In this document: piece by piece, positions 9,782-18,576 of the stretch
Layout of the letters: every line of letters starts with the position of its first letter
Numbering within the stretch: position 1 is the first letter of the stretch
From: DASREM01 sp035652095
Lineage (GTDB): Bacteria; Acidobacteriota; Terriglobia; Terriglobales; Acidobacteriaceae
DNA length: 64,000 bases
NCBI GenBank assembly: GCA_035652095.1
Contig: DASREM010000056.1
Location: 372,001-436,000, forward strand
Direction: 5' to 3'
The notes under the pieces: model-generated
What the model saw: only the letters and a program-made list of their open reading frames with translations
What the model was told of the DNA's origin: nothing
Database searches by the model: none
Translations under genes and position numbers: made by a program

Positions 9782-10252
9782 ATGTATTCCATGCGCGCGA
9801 TCGGTTACGTAAAGAGCCCCTATCAGCAGACTCGCGACGTCCCTCGCGGGTTGGGCGCGAAACACGATGCGGAAGGAGTGCTTGAGATCGCGCCCGAGTT
9901 CGAGCAGGGCTTGACCGACATTGAAGGCTTCTCGCACTTGTTCGTCCTGTGGACTTTTGACCGCTCCGAGGGCTTCGAGTTGATGGGCACGCCTCCGAGT
10001 GATAACCGGCCGCACGGGGTGTTTGCGACACGCTCGCCATACCGCCCCAATCCCATCGGCCTCACGGTAGTCGAACTGTTACGCCGCGACGGCCCGCGTC
10101 TGCACGTTCGCGGCATTGATATGCTGGAAGGGACTCCCATCCTGGATATCAAGCCTTATCTTTCGTCGGTGGCTCCCGAGAAGTTACGCAGAGGATGGCT
10201 GGCGGAAGCCGAAGCCCGGAACAAAGAATCCACGCCACCGAGGCAAGCCTAA
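9782..10252 (+). CDS. trmO: tRNA (t6A37) N6-methyltransferase TrmO-like
   Basis: The 156-residue protein is a TsaA/YaeB (TrmO) family member. These enzymes methylate N6-threonylcarbamoyladenosine at tRNA position 37 using S-adenosylmethionine. Diagnostic stretches are AIGYVKSPY at the start, FSHLFVLWTFDRSEG, HGVFATRSPYRPNPIGLTVVEL and MLEGTPILDIKPYL. It is shorter than the E. coli protein, lacking the C-terminal domain, as in many bacterial and archaeal forms. It lies between the ECF42 gene and its YCII partner but on the opposite strand. Confidence 0.92.
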   Translation: MYSMRAIGYVKSPYQQTRDVPRGLGAKHDAEGVLEIAPEFEQGLTDIEGFSHLFVLWTFDRSEGFELMGTPPSDNRPHGVFATRSPYRPNPIGLTVVELLRRDGPRLHVRGIDMLEGTPILDIKPYLSSVAPEKLRRGWLAEAEARNKESTPPRQA

Positions 10253-10319
10253 GCCCGCCGGAGGATTCCCGCGTGCACCACCGCCGGCATGCACGCAGGA
10301 TCCGCTTCCGTGGTCCGAA

Positions 10320-10751
10320 CTATTTTCTTGACAGTTTCTCCGCCTGCTGGCGCACGCGTTCTTCCTGTTCCCGCAGTTCGGGCGTCAGTGCGGGACCGAA
10401 GTCGTCGGTCTCGAACACCTGGCGGATCTCGATTTCAGATTCCCCCTCGTGAGGGTTGGGGCAGCGTTTGAGCCATTCGATCGCTTCTTCGAGCGAGCGC
10501 ACTTGCCACAACCAGAACCCCGCAATCAGCTCTTTGCTCTCGGCGAACGGCCCGTCAATCACGGTGCGCTTGTTGCCCGAAAACCGTACTCGCGCACCCT
10601 TCGAGCTCGGATGCAGGCCTTCTCCCGCCAGCATGATCCCGGCCTTGACGAGTTCCTCATTGTATTTGCCCATCGCGGCCAGCAGTTCCTGGCTCGGCAT
10701 CACTCCCGCTTCGGATTCCTTGGTTGCCTTCACGATCACCATGAATCGCAT
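10320..10751 (-). CDS. YCII-related (DGPF-domain) protein
   Basis: The product has the domain's namesake motif as IDGPFAESKELIAGFWLWQV and begins MRFMVIVKATKESEAG. The ATG at 10751 is preferred because GAGGG lies at a normal distance upstream, whereas the alternative ATG at 10760 abuts it. DGPF proteins are the usual genomic partners, and proposed targets, of ECF42 sigma factors; their chemistry is unknown. The C-terminus adds a charged helical tail (ELREQEERVRQQAEKLSRK). Confidence 0.88.
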   Translation of the reverse strand: MRFMVIVKATKESEAGVMPSQELLAAMGKYNEELVKAGIMLAGEGLHPSSKGARVRFSGNKRTVIDGPFAESKELIAGFWLWQVRSLEEAIEWLKRCPNPHEGESEIEIRQVFETDDFGPALTPELREQEERVRQQAEKLSRK

Positions 10752-10913
10752 TTTGATCATCCCTCAGTTTGAAATTTAGAACTCGATCACCGGAGGTTTT
10801 CGCCGGCTGATCTCTAGCTCTAATTGGACGTCGCGCGGGGTAAGCCGGAATCGACAGGGTATGAAAAAAAATCGTGGAAATTCTTAATTGCTGCAATTGC
10901 AGCAGTTGCGAAA

Positions 10914-10944
10914 AAAAGGTCCAGTTGGCGGAACTGGACCTTTT
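10914..10944 (-). terminator. Intrinsic terminator, best read on the minus strand
   Basis: A perfect 13-bp inverted repeat (10914-10926 and 10932-10944) encloses a 5-nt loop. On the minus strand it runs into T residues supplied by the A tract at 10911-10917, giving a typical stem plus U-tract. It would end transcription of the small minus-strand gene at 10991-11155. It could also work on the plus strand, where the T run is only four bases. Confidence 0.75.
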
Positions 10945-10990
10945 AGCGGAGGCGGGTCAGACGCTTGGGACGTCTGACCACTTTGGAAAG

Positions 10991-11155
10991 TCAATGCCGG
11001 TCGTCATCGTGGTCCACGTCGGCCCTGCGGTTGCCTGGCGTGTAGCGGTCCTGCGGTTCGGGAGTGCGAGTCTGCGGCTTCTCGATTCGGTCCGGGATGG
11101 GCTGTTCCCGGTGCGGCGCCGGGGATTGTCCATGGCGGTGGATCGGGTGGATCAT
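10991..11155 (-). CDS. Putative small basic/acidic low-complexity protein
   Basis: A 54-residue frame starts at ATG 11155 with GGGAGG three bases upstream and ends 47 nt before a strong terminator on the same strand. The sequence is rich in His, Pro, Arg and Asp and ends in a DHDDDRH tail; there is no signal peptide or membrane segment. The ribosome-binding site plus terminator suggest it is expressed. Low complexity prevents any functional guess, and the terminator could instead serve an untranslated RNA. Confidence 0.4.
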   Translation of the reverse strand: MIHPIHRHGQSPAPHREQPIPDRIEKPQTRTPEPQDRYTPGNRRADVDHDDDRH

Positions 11156-11447
11156 ATGCCTCCCTCTCTTGTTCCCCCCATCGGCTGCCGGCACGCCAGC
11201 TTTACCGGATGAGCCCTCGTTCGTAACTCCAACCTGGTTACAGTCCGATGAAGCGGCGTCCGCGGTAACACCCCAGAGTCACCCGCTTTCTGAGCATGCT
11301 CGTCTATTGCACCCGAGCATTCATGACAAGCCCTTGCCGATGTAGGCCTTGGCTGCAAACAACCTGCTCTGGGCAGGGGACATCCAAGCCGGGTCGAAAG
11401 CAAGGTGTGCGAAATCGCGACGGGGCAACCCGTTGCAAGGAGCAAAT

Positions 11448-11837
11448 ATGAAAACAAAGATGAGTAGCCTGATGCTGTGCCTGGTTCTCGGCCTGCTGAG
11501 CGCCTGCGTCGCATTTGCGCAGGAACAGACCAGTGACCAGTCCAAGTCCGATGTCCGCACGATCACGGGATGCGTCTCGAAGGGCGACAGCGCCGATGAA
11601 TTCCTGCTGACCGGTGAGGATGGCAGCACCTGGGAAGTGCGCAGCAGCGCCGTCTCCCTGGTCAATCATGTGGGTCACAAGGTCACTGCGACGGGCGTGG
11701 TCAGCAACCCGACCATGCACAACCTGAAAGAAGACGCGAAGGATGCTGCTCACGACGCGCACATGAAGAAGAGTGAAACCGAGCACGGGCACATGAAGAT
11801 CACCGATGTACAAATGGTGAGCGAAAGCTGCAAGTAG
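11448..11837 (+). CDS. Small secreted protein, DUF5818-like
   Basis: The ATG at 11448 with AAGGAG upstream starts a signal peptide (MKTKMSSLMLCLVLGLLSACVAFAQ). The mature part (about 105 residues) contains ITGCVSKGDSADEFLLTGEDGSTWEVRS and LVNHVGHKVTATGVV, a short OB-like beta domain common in acidobacterial exported proteins, then a His/Lys-rich helix and a final Cys. Two Cys (TGCV and SESC) could form a disulfide. Function unknown. LLSAC also resembles a lipobox, so a lipoprotein is possible, though AFAQ looks like a better signal peptidase I site. Confidence 0.72.
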   Translation: MKTKMSSLMLCLVLGLLSACVAFAQEQTSDQSKSDVRTITGCVSKGDSADEFLLTGEDGSTWEVRSSAVSLVNHVGHKVTATGVVSNPTMHNLKEDAKDAAHDAHMKKSETEHGHMKITDVQMVSESCK

Positions 11838-11858
11838 ATTCGTAATGAATGAGCGCCA

Positions 11859-11881
11859 ACCCACCCCGCCGCGGGGTGGGT
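11859..11881. terminator. GC-rich palindrome, possible terminator after 11448-11837
   Basis: A near-perfect palindrome (arms ACCCACCCCGC and its complement around one central base) lies 21 nt after the stop of the small secreted protein and 95 nt before pyrE. The stem is strong but no T tract follows, so it may be a weak or Rho-assisted terminator. Confidence 0.5.
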
Positions 11882-11975
11882 AGCCCTCATGCCGACCTGG
11901 AGCCGTGTAGAGACCGCCGCCTCGCTGTCCATCCCGGCTAGCGAAAAGAACCCCGCTACTGTTATCGTGGATCTC

Positions 11976-12575
11976 ATGTCTACCGCGCGTCGGGACTTGC
12001 TGCGCCTGCTCGCTGCCAAATCGTTTCGTTTGGGAGAGTTCAAGCTGTCGTCCGGCGCCTTCAGTGACTACTACATCGATTGCCGTACCACGACGCTCGA
12101 TGCCAAGGGATCCAAGCTGACCGGGCAAGTTTTTATCGAAGAGATTCGCGCGCGGGGATGGAAGGCGCAGGCCATCGGCGGCCTGACCATGGGCGCTGAC
12201 CCCATCGTGGTGGCCGCCTCGGTTGTCAGCGGAGACATGGATGGATTCCTGGTGCGCAAGGCAGAAAAGCAGCACGGGACCGGGCAGCGCATCGAAGGTT
12301 TCCGTCAGCAGGGCGCGCGCGTGGTGATCGTTGATGACGTGTGTACAACCGGCGCATCGACGGTGCAGGCCATTGAGGCGGCCCGCGAATTCGGCTTCAA
12401 TGTCGTAGGCGTGATCTGTCTGGTAGAGCGGCAGGAGGCGGGCGGGCGTCCGAATGTGGAGAAGGCGGCAGCACCCGCGCAATTTGTTTCCATCTTCACC
12501 GCCGCCGACGTCCGCCAGGAACACATGCTGCAGAATGACGAGACCTCTCCCGGCTTGCCCGCGATTAAAGACTAG
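11976..12575 (+). CDS. pyrE: Orotate phosphoribosyltransferase
   Basis: This enzyme joins orotate to PRPP, giving orotidine 5'-phosphate in pyrimidine synthesis. The 199-residue product shows FKLSSGAFSDYYIDCR at the start, IGGLTMGADPIVVA, and the PRPP-binding loop VVIVDDVCTTGASTVQAIEA. The start at 11976 (MSTARRDLLRLLAAKSF) matches the family; the open frame extends upstream to 11889 but that part has no family similarity. mtnA follows 49 nt downstream, so the two may form a nucleotide/salvage unit. Confidence 0.95.
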   Translation: MSTARRDLLRLLAAKSFRLGEFKLSSGAFSDYYIDCRTTTLDAKGSKLTGQVFIEEIRARGWKAQAIGGLTMGADPIVVAASVVSGDMDGFLVRKAEKQHGTGQRIEGFRQQGARVVIVDDVCTTGASTVQAIEAAREFGFNVVGVICLVERQEAGGRPNVEKAAAPAQFVSIFTAADVRQEHMLQNDETSPGLPAIKD

Positions 12576-12624
12576 AACTGCGCTTCTTGAAAGCTTGCGA
12601 CCCTAAACTCGAAACTGGAGTTCA

Positions 12625-13672
<1,048 letters not shown>

Positions 13673-13677
<5 letters not shown>

Positions 13678-13708
13678 CTTTCAGCCATGAGCTCTTGGCC
13701 TTGGCATC
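13673..13708. repeat. Degenerate heptad tract across the mtnA stop codon
   Basis: About five 7-base units can be read: GTTAGCT, TTCAGCC, ATGAGCT, CTTGGCC, TTGGCAT. All share an RGC core at the same phase. The TAG stop of mtnA is inside the first unit. Similar tracts occur at 37780-37855, 39735-39803 and 40523-40605. The rest of the spacer before 13832 has only a small AGGTC/GACCT dyad (13741-13768). Confidence 0.55.
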
Positions 13709-13831
13709 GCTGGTTTCCACCAGCGATTCCTCTCCGAATGAGGTCACCCTGAGCCCGACGAAGGACCTGGCGTGCGCATCAAACATAGCGCGCCGGACGA
13801 GACGTGGGGATTCTGATCTGACCAAAATAGA

Positions 13832-14500
13832 ATGGCAACTTATCCCATAGCAGAATCCCAGCAGACTTTCGACAGCGGCGGCAAAGCAATCCGCCTCGAC
13901 TGCTTCGTTCCTTCGTCCGATGGCCAGCGCTTTCCCGCAGTAATCAGCCTTCACGGTTCTGGCGGCGGTTATGCCGGCATGTCAGAACCCGCGAGAATGC
14001 TCGCCGAGCAGGGGTTCGCCGTCTATATCCTGCATTACTTCGATCGCACCGGAACCTCTTTCGCCGACAAGCAAACCATCTTCGTGAACTTCCCTATCTG
14101 GATGAAGACCCTCTGGGATGCGGTCAGCTACGTCGAAAAGCAGCCGCAGGTTGACGCCGGGCGCATCGGGCTCATGGGATTTTCCCTGGGAGCGTATCTC
14201 TCCCTTTCGGCTGCTTCGATCGACAAGCGAGTGAGCGCGGTGGTGGAATTTTTCGGCGGCCTTCCCAAGGAGATGAAGCTTTTCATGCGCCGCCTTTGCC
14301 CAGTGCTGATCCTGCACGGCGATGCCGACCCCACAGTTCCTGTCGAAGAGGCCTATCACCTGCAGCAGGTGCTGGAGAAAAAAGGGATTCCCTACGAGAT
14401 ACAGATCTATCCCGGAGCAGGCCATGGTTTTAACGGAGAGGTCTGGCGCGACGCGGGCCTGCGCTCCTATGCATTCCTGAAAAGGTACCTTGCAGCATAG
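13832..14500 (+). CDS. Dienelactone hydrolase family protein
   Basis: The 222-residue alpha/beta hydrolase has HGSGGGYAGMSEPARMLAEQGF for the oxyanion region, nucleophile elbow GFSLGAY (Ser rather than the Cys of true dienelactone hydrolase), an acid in LHGDADPTVPVEEAY and the catalytic His in GAGHGFNGE. Members hydrolyse esters or lactones; the Ser nucleophile argues for a general carboxylesterase. It has no signal peptide, so it is probably cytoplasmic. It stands alone. Confidence 0.9.
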   Translation: MATYPIAESQQTFDSGGKAIRLDCFVPSSDGQRFPAVISLHGSGGGYAGMSEPARMLAEQGFAVYILHYFDRTGTSFADKQTIFVNFPIWMKTLWDAVSYVEKQPQVDAGRIGLMGFSLGAYLSLSAASIDKRVSAVVEFFGGLPKEMKLFMRRLCPVLILHGDADPTVPVEEAYHLQQVLEKKGIPYEIQIYPGAGHGFNGEVWRDAGLRSYAFLKRYLAA

Positions 14501-14601
14501 CAATTCTCGCAAAACGGAACTTCCGGCTTCGAGGCTGCGTAGAATTTAATAGAGGGACGAAAGCAGTCTCTCGCCCGCTCCGAAAGATGAGGGAGGGAAC
14601 C

Positions 14602-14802
14602 ATGGCATCGTTTCTTCTGTGGTGTGTGCTCTTCGTGCTCTGCTGGCCTCTGGCGCTGATGGCGCTGATTGCATACCCGTTCGTTTGGCTGTTGTTGCTG
14701 CCCTTTCGCATCGTCGGGATTGCGGTACATGGAGCGCTGGAACTTGTGTGGGCGCTGGTGATGCTGCCGGCGCGGTTGCTGAGCGCACCGTTTCGCGCGT
14801 GA
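14602..14802 (+). CDS. Small hydrophobic membrane protein
   Basis: The ATG at 14602 follows GGGAGGG at good spacing. The 66-residue product is almost wholly hydrophobic, with two predicted membrane segments (about residues 3-22 and 25-55) and a short basic end (SAPFRA). No family is recognised and no motif points to a role. Confidence 0.6.
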   Translation: MASFLLWCVLFVLCWPLALMALIAYPFVWLLLLPFRIVGIAVHGALELVWALVMLPARLLSAPFRA

Positions 14803-14834
14803 AGGTTTTCCGTCGGTGACGAACAGCCGTGCCG

Positions 14835-16229
14835 CTAGGCTTTCAGTTCCGCCTCGGTCGCCTCTACCGGGAGCTTGGCCTGTTGCCAGGCATCGAATCC
14901 GCCGATCACGTTGGTCACGTTTTCAAAACCTGCCCGCTGCAACAGGCTGCACGCGATGATGCTGCGGTATCCGCTCTTGCAATGCACGGCGATGGGAGTC
15001 CGCGGATCGAGTTTCGGCAAATCTGCCTTGAAGCGGTCCAGGGGCCACCATTCCGCGCCGTGAATGTGTCCGGCCTCCCATTCCCCCTGGCGGCGAACAT
15101 CGAGCACGGTCAGCTTCCGGGTAGAGCGAAAGTTCTCGAGGTTCTGCACGGTCACCTGTGGAATGCTTCGGATTTCGAATCCTGCCTCGCTCCACCCTTC
15201 CAGGCCACCCTGCAGAAAGCCATCGGCGTCTTCGATGCCGACGCGCGCCAGGCGCATGCGGCCTTCCTCCAGTTGTTCCGGGGTGTCGGCAATCAGGACC
15301 AGGCGCGCGGAAAGTCCAAGCACGGTGCCCGCCCAACTCGCAAATTGTCCCGACAGCGGAATATTCACGGAGCCGGGAACATGACCGGCCGCGAACTGGT
15401 CCGCGGGCCGGAGATCCAGCGCGACTACACCAGTCTCGAGAAGCTTCTGCAACTCGCTGGCGGCAATGGGCCGCAGCGGTTTTAATTCCGAGAGCGCGGC
15501 TGCGCCCTCGCGATTGATTTCCGCATCCTGCAGGAAGTACTCCGGCCGGGCGGGCAGGTTCTCCGTCAGTTCTTTCACGAAGGCGGCGCGGGTCGGAATC
15601 TGTAGCGCATAATTCGTCAGCCGCTCGGTGCCGATCGTGGACGAACGCTCAGCGCGCATGTTGCGTCCGCATAAGGATCCGGCGCCATGCGCCGGATAGA
15701 CCTGCACCTCATCCGGAAGAACCATCAACTTCTTGTGAAGGCTGTCGTAAAGAAGTCCGGCAAGTTCCTGCGGGCTGTGCGTCTTCGACAGGTCGGGGCG
15801 ACCCACGTCGCCGAGAAAAAGAGTGTCGCCGGTCAGCACCGCCCAGGGCTTTGCAGACTTGCTCTCATCGGTCAGCAGCAGGCAGATCCCCTCCGGCGTG
15901 TGGCCCGGCGTCTCCAAGACCTCAACCCTGAGCCGGCCCAGGCGCAGTTCGAACCCATCTTCGACCGCGACGTGCGGGAAGCGGGCGGCCGCCTTGGCGC
16001 CTATGTAAATCTTCGCCCCGGTGCGGGCAGCGAGCTCCTTGTGTCCGGAAACGAAGTCCGCATGCAAGTGGGTTTCGAAGATGTGAGCAATTCTCAGCCC
16101 TGCCTTTTCGGCGGCCTGCAGGTAAATTTCAACATCACGCTGCGGATCCACTACGATGGCTTCGCCTTCCGAACCCGCCATGTAAGAAGCGTGTGCCAGA
16201 CAGCCCAGGTAAAACTGTTCGAAGTACAT
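14835..16229 (-). CDS. MBL-fold hydrolase fused to two rhodanese domains (persulfide dioxygenase-like)
   Basis: Residues 1-240 form a metallo-beta-lactamase domain of the ETHE1/persulfide dioxygenase branch (ETHLHADFVSGH, ETPGHTPEGI, LTGDTLFLGDVGRPDL, VYPAHGAGSLCGR). Two rhodanese domains follow (about 255-350 and 360-455). The first lacks the active Cys (RLVLIADTPEQ), the second keeps it (AVHCKSGYRS). This layout fits enzymes that oxidise glutathione or protein persulfides and hand sulfur to a rhodanese Cys. No sulfide:quinone reductase is adjacent. Confidence 0.9.
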   Translation of the reverse strand: MYFEQFYLGCLAHASYMAGSEGEAIVVDPQRDVEIYLQAAEKAGLRIAHIFETHLHADFVSGHKELAARTGAKIYIGAKAAARFPHVAVEDGFELRLGRLRVEVLETPGHTPEGICLLLTDESKSAKPWAVLTGDTLFLGDVGRPDLSKTHSPQELAGLLYDSLHKKLMVLPDEVQVYPAHGAGSLCGRNMRAERSSTIGTERLTNYALQIPTRAAFVKELTENLPARPEYFLQDAEINREGAAALSELKPLRPIAASELQKLLETGVVALDLRPADQFAAGHVPGSVNIPLSGQFASWAGTVLGLSARLVLIADTPEQLEEGRMRLARVGIEDADGFLQGGLEGWSEAGFEIRSIPQVTVQNLENFRSTRKLTVLDVRRQGEWEAGHIHGAEWWPLDRFKADLPKLDPRTPIAVHCKSGYRSIIACSLLQRAGFENVTNVIGGFDAWQQAKLPVEATEAELKA

Positions 16230-16467
16230 GCGCCACTCCCGCGCGAGAAGAATCGACCGCTAATCATACCTCGCACCACAAACGGACATGTAGTCTGTTG
16301 TATAGGCTACGGATCACGAGGAGGCGTGAAAAGGTAAGTTGTTGAAAAACTCTCCGTCGGCTTTGTGAGAATTGAGCTAAAATCGTTCCAACTCAAGCGC
16401 GGCTCGCCCGGCCGAGGTGAGTGTATCGCGTGGCAATGCTCCCTTTTTTCCCCCAGGAGGTAGTTTG

Positions 16468-16905
16468 ATGTACCGGCCGTCCGCCAGCAGTGCTCCGGCG
16501 TCGGGTTTTTTCCTCGACGTGGAGACCATCATTCGCAATCTGACCCAGGACTACTGCACCGCCTTTAACACCGGCAACTACGACCAGGCCGCATCGCTGT
16601 ATGCGCCGGACGCGTCGTACATGCCGCCCAATCGCGAGACGGCTGTGGGAACTCGCGCCATCGAGCGGCTGCTGCGCGAACTGGGCGAGTCCGGACACCA
16701 GGAACTTCGCTATGAGACCCTGCGGGTAGACGTGTCGGGGGACTTAGCCGTCGAACTCGGCCGCTACAGCGTGGCTATTCGTCAGGGAAACGGGACTACC
16801 GTCGCCGACCGCGGAAAATATCTGCGGGCATGGCGCCGCGTAGGCGCCTGGAGCATCATTGCGGATTCTTCCAGCAGCGACTTGCCGCAGTTGGTCCGCG
16901 CCTGA
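16468..16905 (+). CDS. SnoaL-like/DUF4440 family protein
   Basis: AGGAGG seven bases before the ATG at 16468 fixes the start. The 145-residue product matches the NTF2-like SnoaL/DUF4440 fold: LTQDYCTAFNTGNYDQAASLYAPDASYMPPN, VGTRAIERLLRELGESG, LAVELGRYSVAI and GKYLRAWRRVGAWSIIADSSSS. Many members are cytoplasmic with unknown ligands; some are isomerases or cyclases. No neighbour indicates a substrate. Confidence 0.85.
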   Translation: MYRPSASSAPASGFFLDVETIIRNLTQDYCTAFNTGNYDQAASLYAPDASYMPPNRETAVGTRAIERLLRELGESGHQELRYETLRVDVSGDLAVELGRYSVAIRQGNGTTVADRGKYLRAWRRVGAWSIIADSSSSDLPQLVRA

Positions 16906-16983
16906 GCCGAGAACCAGCAAGCCAACATTCGGCCGGGAGTTCCCGCTTGCAAATTGCCTGACTTGCGGCTAGCGTCCGTGGGT

Positions 16984-17154
16984 ATGACCAGCGTCCCGAT
17001 ACCAAAGCCCGACCTGTCGAAAACTGCGCAGGGCAAGACTCCGCTTTCGCCCGCGAGCTTCTGCCCCAACTGCTCGGCTCAACTCAAAGAGCATCGTTGC
17101 AAGATGAGTTGTCCGCGATGCGGCTTTTACCTGAGTTGCTCGGACTTCTACTGA
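16984..17154 (+). CDS. Small zinc-ribbon protein
   Basis: The 56-residue frame ends in two metal-binding pairs, CPNC and CPRC, with extra Cys residues between and after. This fits a single zinc ribbon. A longer frame opens at 16954; the ATG at 16984 is only a guess because neither has a clear ribosome-binding site. Function unknown. Confidence 0.5.
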   Translation: MTSVPIPKPDLSKTAQGKTPLSPASFCPNCSAQLKEHRCKMSCPRCGFYLSCSDFY

Positions 17155-17538
17155 CGTCCTAGTCCCTGCTTTCGCAGCCAGCGTTCCCTGCTAGGGCCCC
17201 GGCACGTCCCCCCTTGAGGCTGAAAATATCCGAACCGCGTCTCACTTTGATTCACTTTGCGCTAAGTCGTTGATAATTGCCGGGAGCTGACGGACGGTCC
17301 GAATTGCCGGTTGGATCGTCGCGTAAAATGCCATTTAAATGCGTTTGCGGGGCCGTAGAGGCGCGGCGAGATCGTCGTATGGCCTTTGACCTGCCACCCG
17401 TTTCCCCGGCGCCCTGAACGCATTCTAGCGCGCAATATAGCTAAAAGACATTTTTGTACGTACAGCCGGACGCGACAGTACCCCCATGCTCCGCATAAAA
17501 TGCTGATGCGAAGGATTTCATAGACGCAGGAGACACGA
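17155..17538. other. Non-coding spacer of about 380 bp before osmC
   Basis: No coding frame is convincing here. Visible features are a TGTACGTACA palindrome (17455-17464) about 75 nt upstream of the OsmC gene and a CATTTAAATG palindrome near 17331. The first could be a regulator site for the peroxide-linked gene, but neither resembles a site I can name. Confidence 0.35.
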
Positions 17539-17964
17539 ATGCAACGTAAGGCAAGTGCAGTTTGGAAGGGCGGGTTGAAGGATGGCAAGGGCACAGTCTC
17601 GGCAACCAGCGGCGTGTTGTCGAATACTCCGTACTCATTCAAGACCCGATTCGAAGACACGCCCGGAACCAATCCCGAGGAACTGATCGCCGCCGCGCAT
17701 GCGGCCTGCTTCTCCATGGCGCTGTCGGCCCAGCTGGGAAACTCCAATATCACACCGGAGAGCATCAACACCAACGCGACCCTGACCATGGAGAAGCTGG
17801 ATTCGGGCTGGACCATCACCGCGGTGCATCTGGAGGTGACCGCGCGGATCCCCAATGGCGATGCGGCTGCCTTCCAGACCGCCGCCAACAACGCGAAAAG
17901 CGGTTGTCCGGTTTCAAAAGTGCTCAAAGCCAACATCACCATGGACGCGAAGCTGGAAAGCTAG
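17539..17964 (+). CDS. OsmC family peroxiredoxin
   Basis: Proteins of this family reduce organic or fatty-acid hydroperoxides using two Cys residues. The 141-residue protein has both in context: NPEELIAAAHAACFSMALSAQLG and NAKSGCPVSKVLKANITMDAKL, and starts MQRKASAVWKGGLKDGKGTVS as in OsmC. CAGGAG lies 8 nt upstream of the ATG. Its length and motifs are closer to OsmC than to Ohr. Confidence 0.93.
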   Translation: MQRKASAVWKGGLKDGKGTVSATSGVLSNTPYSFKTRFEDTPGTNPEELIAAAHAACFSMALSAQLGNSNITPESINTNATLTMEKLDSGWTITAVHLEVTARIPNGDAAAFQTAANNAKSGCPVSKVLKANITMDAKLES

Positions 17965-17982
17965 TCCGTGGAGGGTACCTCT

Positions 17983-18219
17983 TCAACTCTGCGAGCGCAG
18001 GATGTCGCGGATCTCGCGATTGATTTTCGCGGCGTCCTGCGAGGCGGTGTCGATCAGCTGCACCCACTTCTTGTGGTTGGGATCGAGTTGGGCCTGGCCG
18101 AGCAGGTATCCGGCCTGCAGGATGGTCTCGATGGAGTTGCTCAAGTCGTGGGCCAGGGCGCGCAGTTTCAACACCACGTCCTCGGGCATCTTGGAAGCTT
18201 GACCAGCACTCTTCGCCAC
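17983..18219 (-). CDS. Stand-alone histidine-kinase dimerisation-like mini-protein
   Basis: The 78-residue product is helical and contains LRALAHDLSNSIETILQAGYLL, resembling the H-box helix of sensor kinases (HDLxN), followed by a second helix ending INREIRDILRSQS. There is no ATPase domain, sensor domain or membrane segment. It may be a small phosphotransfer or adaptor protein, or a remnant of a kinase. It is convergent with the OsmC gene, 18 nt apart. Confidence 0.6.
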   Translation of the reverse strand: MAKSAGQASKMPEDVVLKLRALAHDLSNSIETILQAGYLLGQAQLDPNHKKWVQLIDTASQDAAKINREIRDILRSQS

Positions 18220-18365
18220 GTTCGCACGCTCCTGCCAGGACTGCCGTCATTCCGCGCCGGAGTTCCTGCTCTCAATCGCGCCAATTTCGACGCCGAACAA
18301 GAGTAACAAAAACCTGGAGAGCCGGCGCGGGGTTCAAAGCAGCAGCCTCATCAGCGCCCGGAGGT

Positions 18366-18393
18366 TTGACAGCCAGCGACTCCTCTGTAGAAT
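18366..18393 (+). promoter_or_regulatory. Sigma-70-type promoter of tRNA-Leu
   Basis: A consensus -35 box TTGACA (18366-18371) and a -10 box TAGAAT (18388-18393) are 16 nt apart. Transcription would start near 18400, about 50 nt before the tRNA. Confidence 0.7.
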
Positions 18394-18450
18394 ATGAACT
18401 GTCGTTCTTTCCTGAAAGGCAGCCCGCAAGGTTGCCCTCGCCTACTTTTT

Positions 18451-18537
18451 GCCGAAGTGGCGGAATTGGCAGACGCGCATGGTTCAGGTCCATGTACCCG
18501 CAAGGGTGTGGGGGTTCGAGTCCCTTCTTCGGCACCA
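18451..18537 (+). tRNA. tRNA-Leu (anticodon CAG)
   Basis: The acceptor stem GCCGAAG pairs with CTTCGGC, followed by ACCA, so CCA is encoded. The D arm contains GAATTGGCAGAC, the anticodon stem is CATGG/CCATG with loop TTCAGGT (anticodon CAG), a long variable arm (TACCCGCAAGGGTGT) marks a class II tRNA, and the T loop is TTCGAGT. All features fit leucine. Confidence 0.97.
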
Positions 18538-18576
18538 GTCAGTCTCAGTCAAACCTCGCAGCGCGACACGCCGCCG

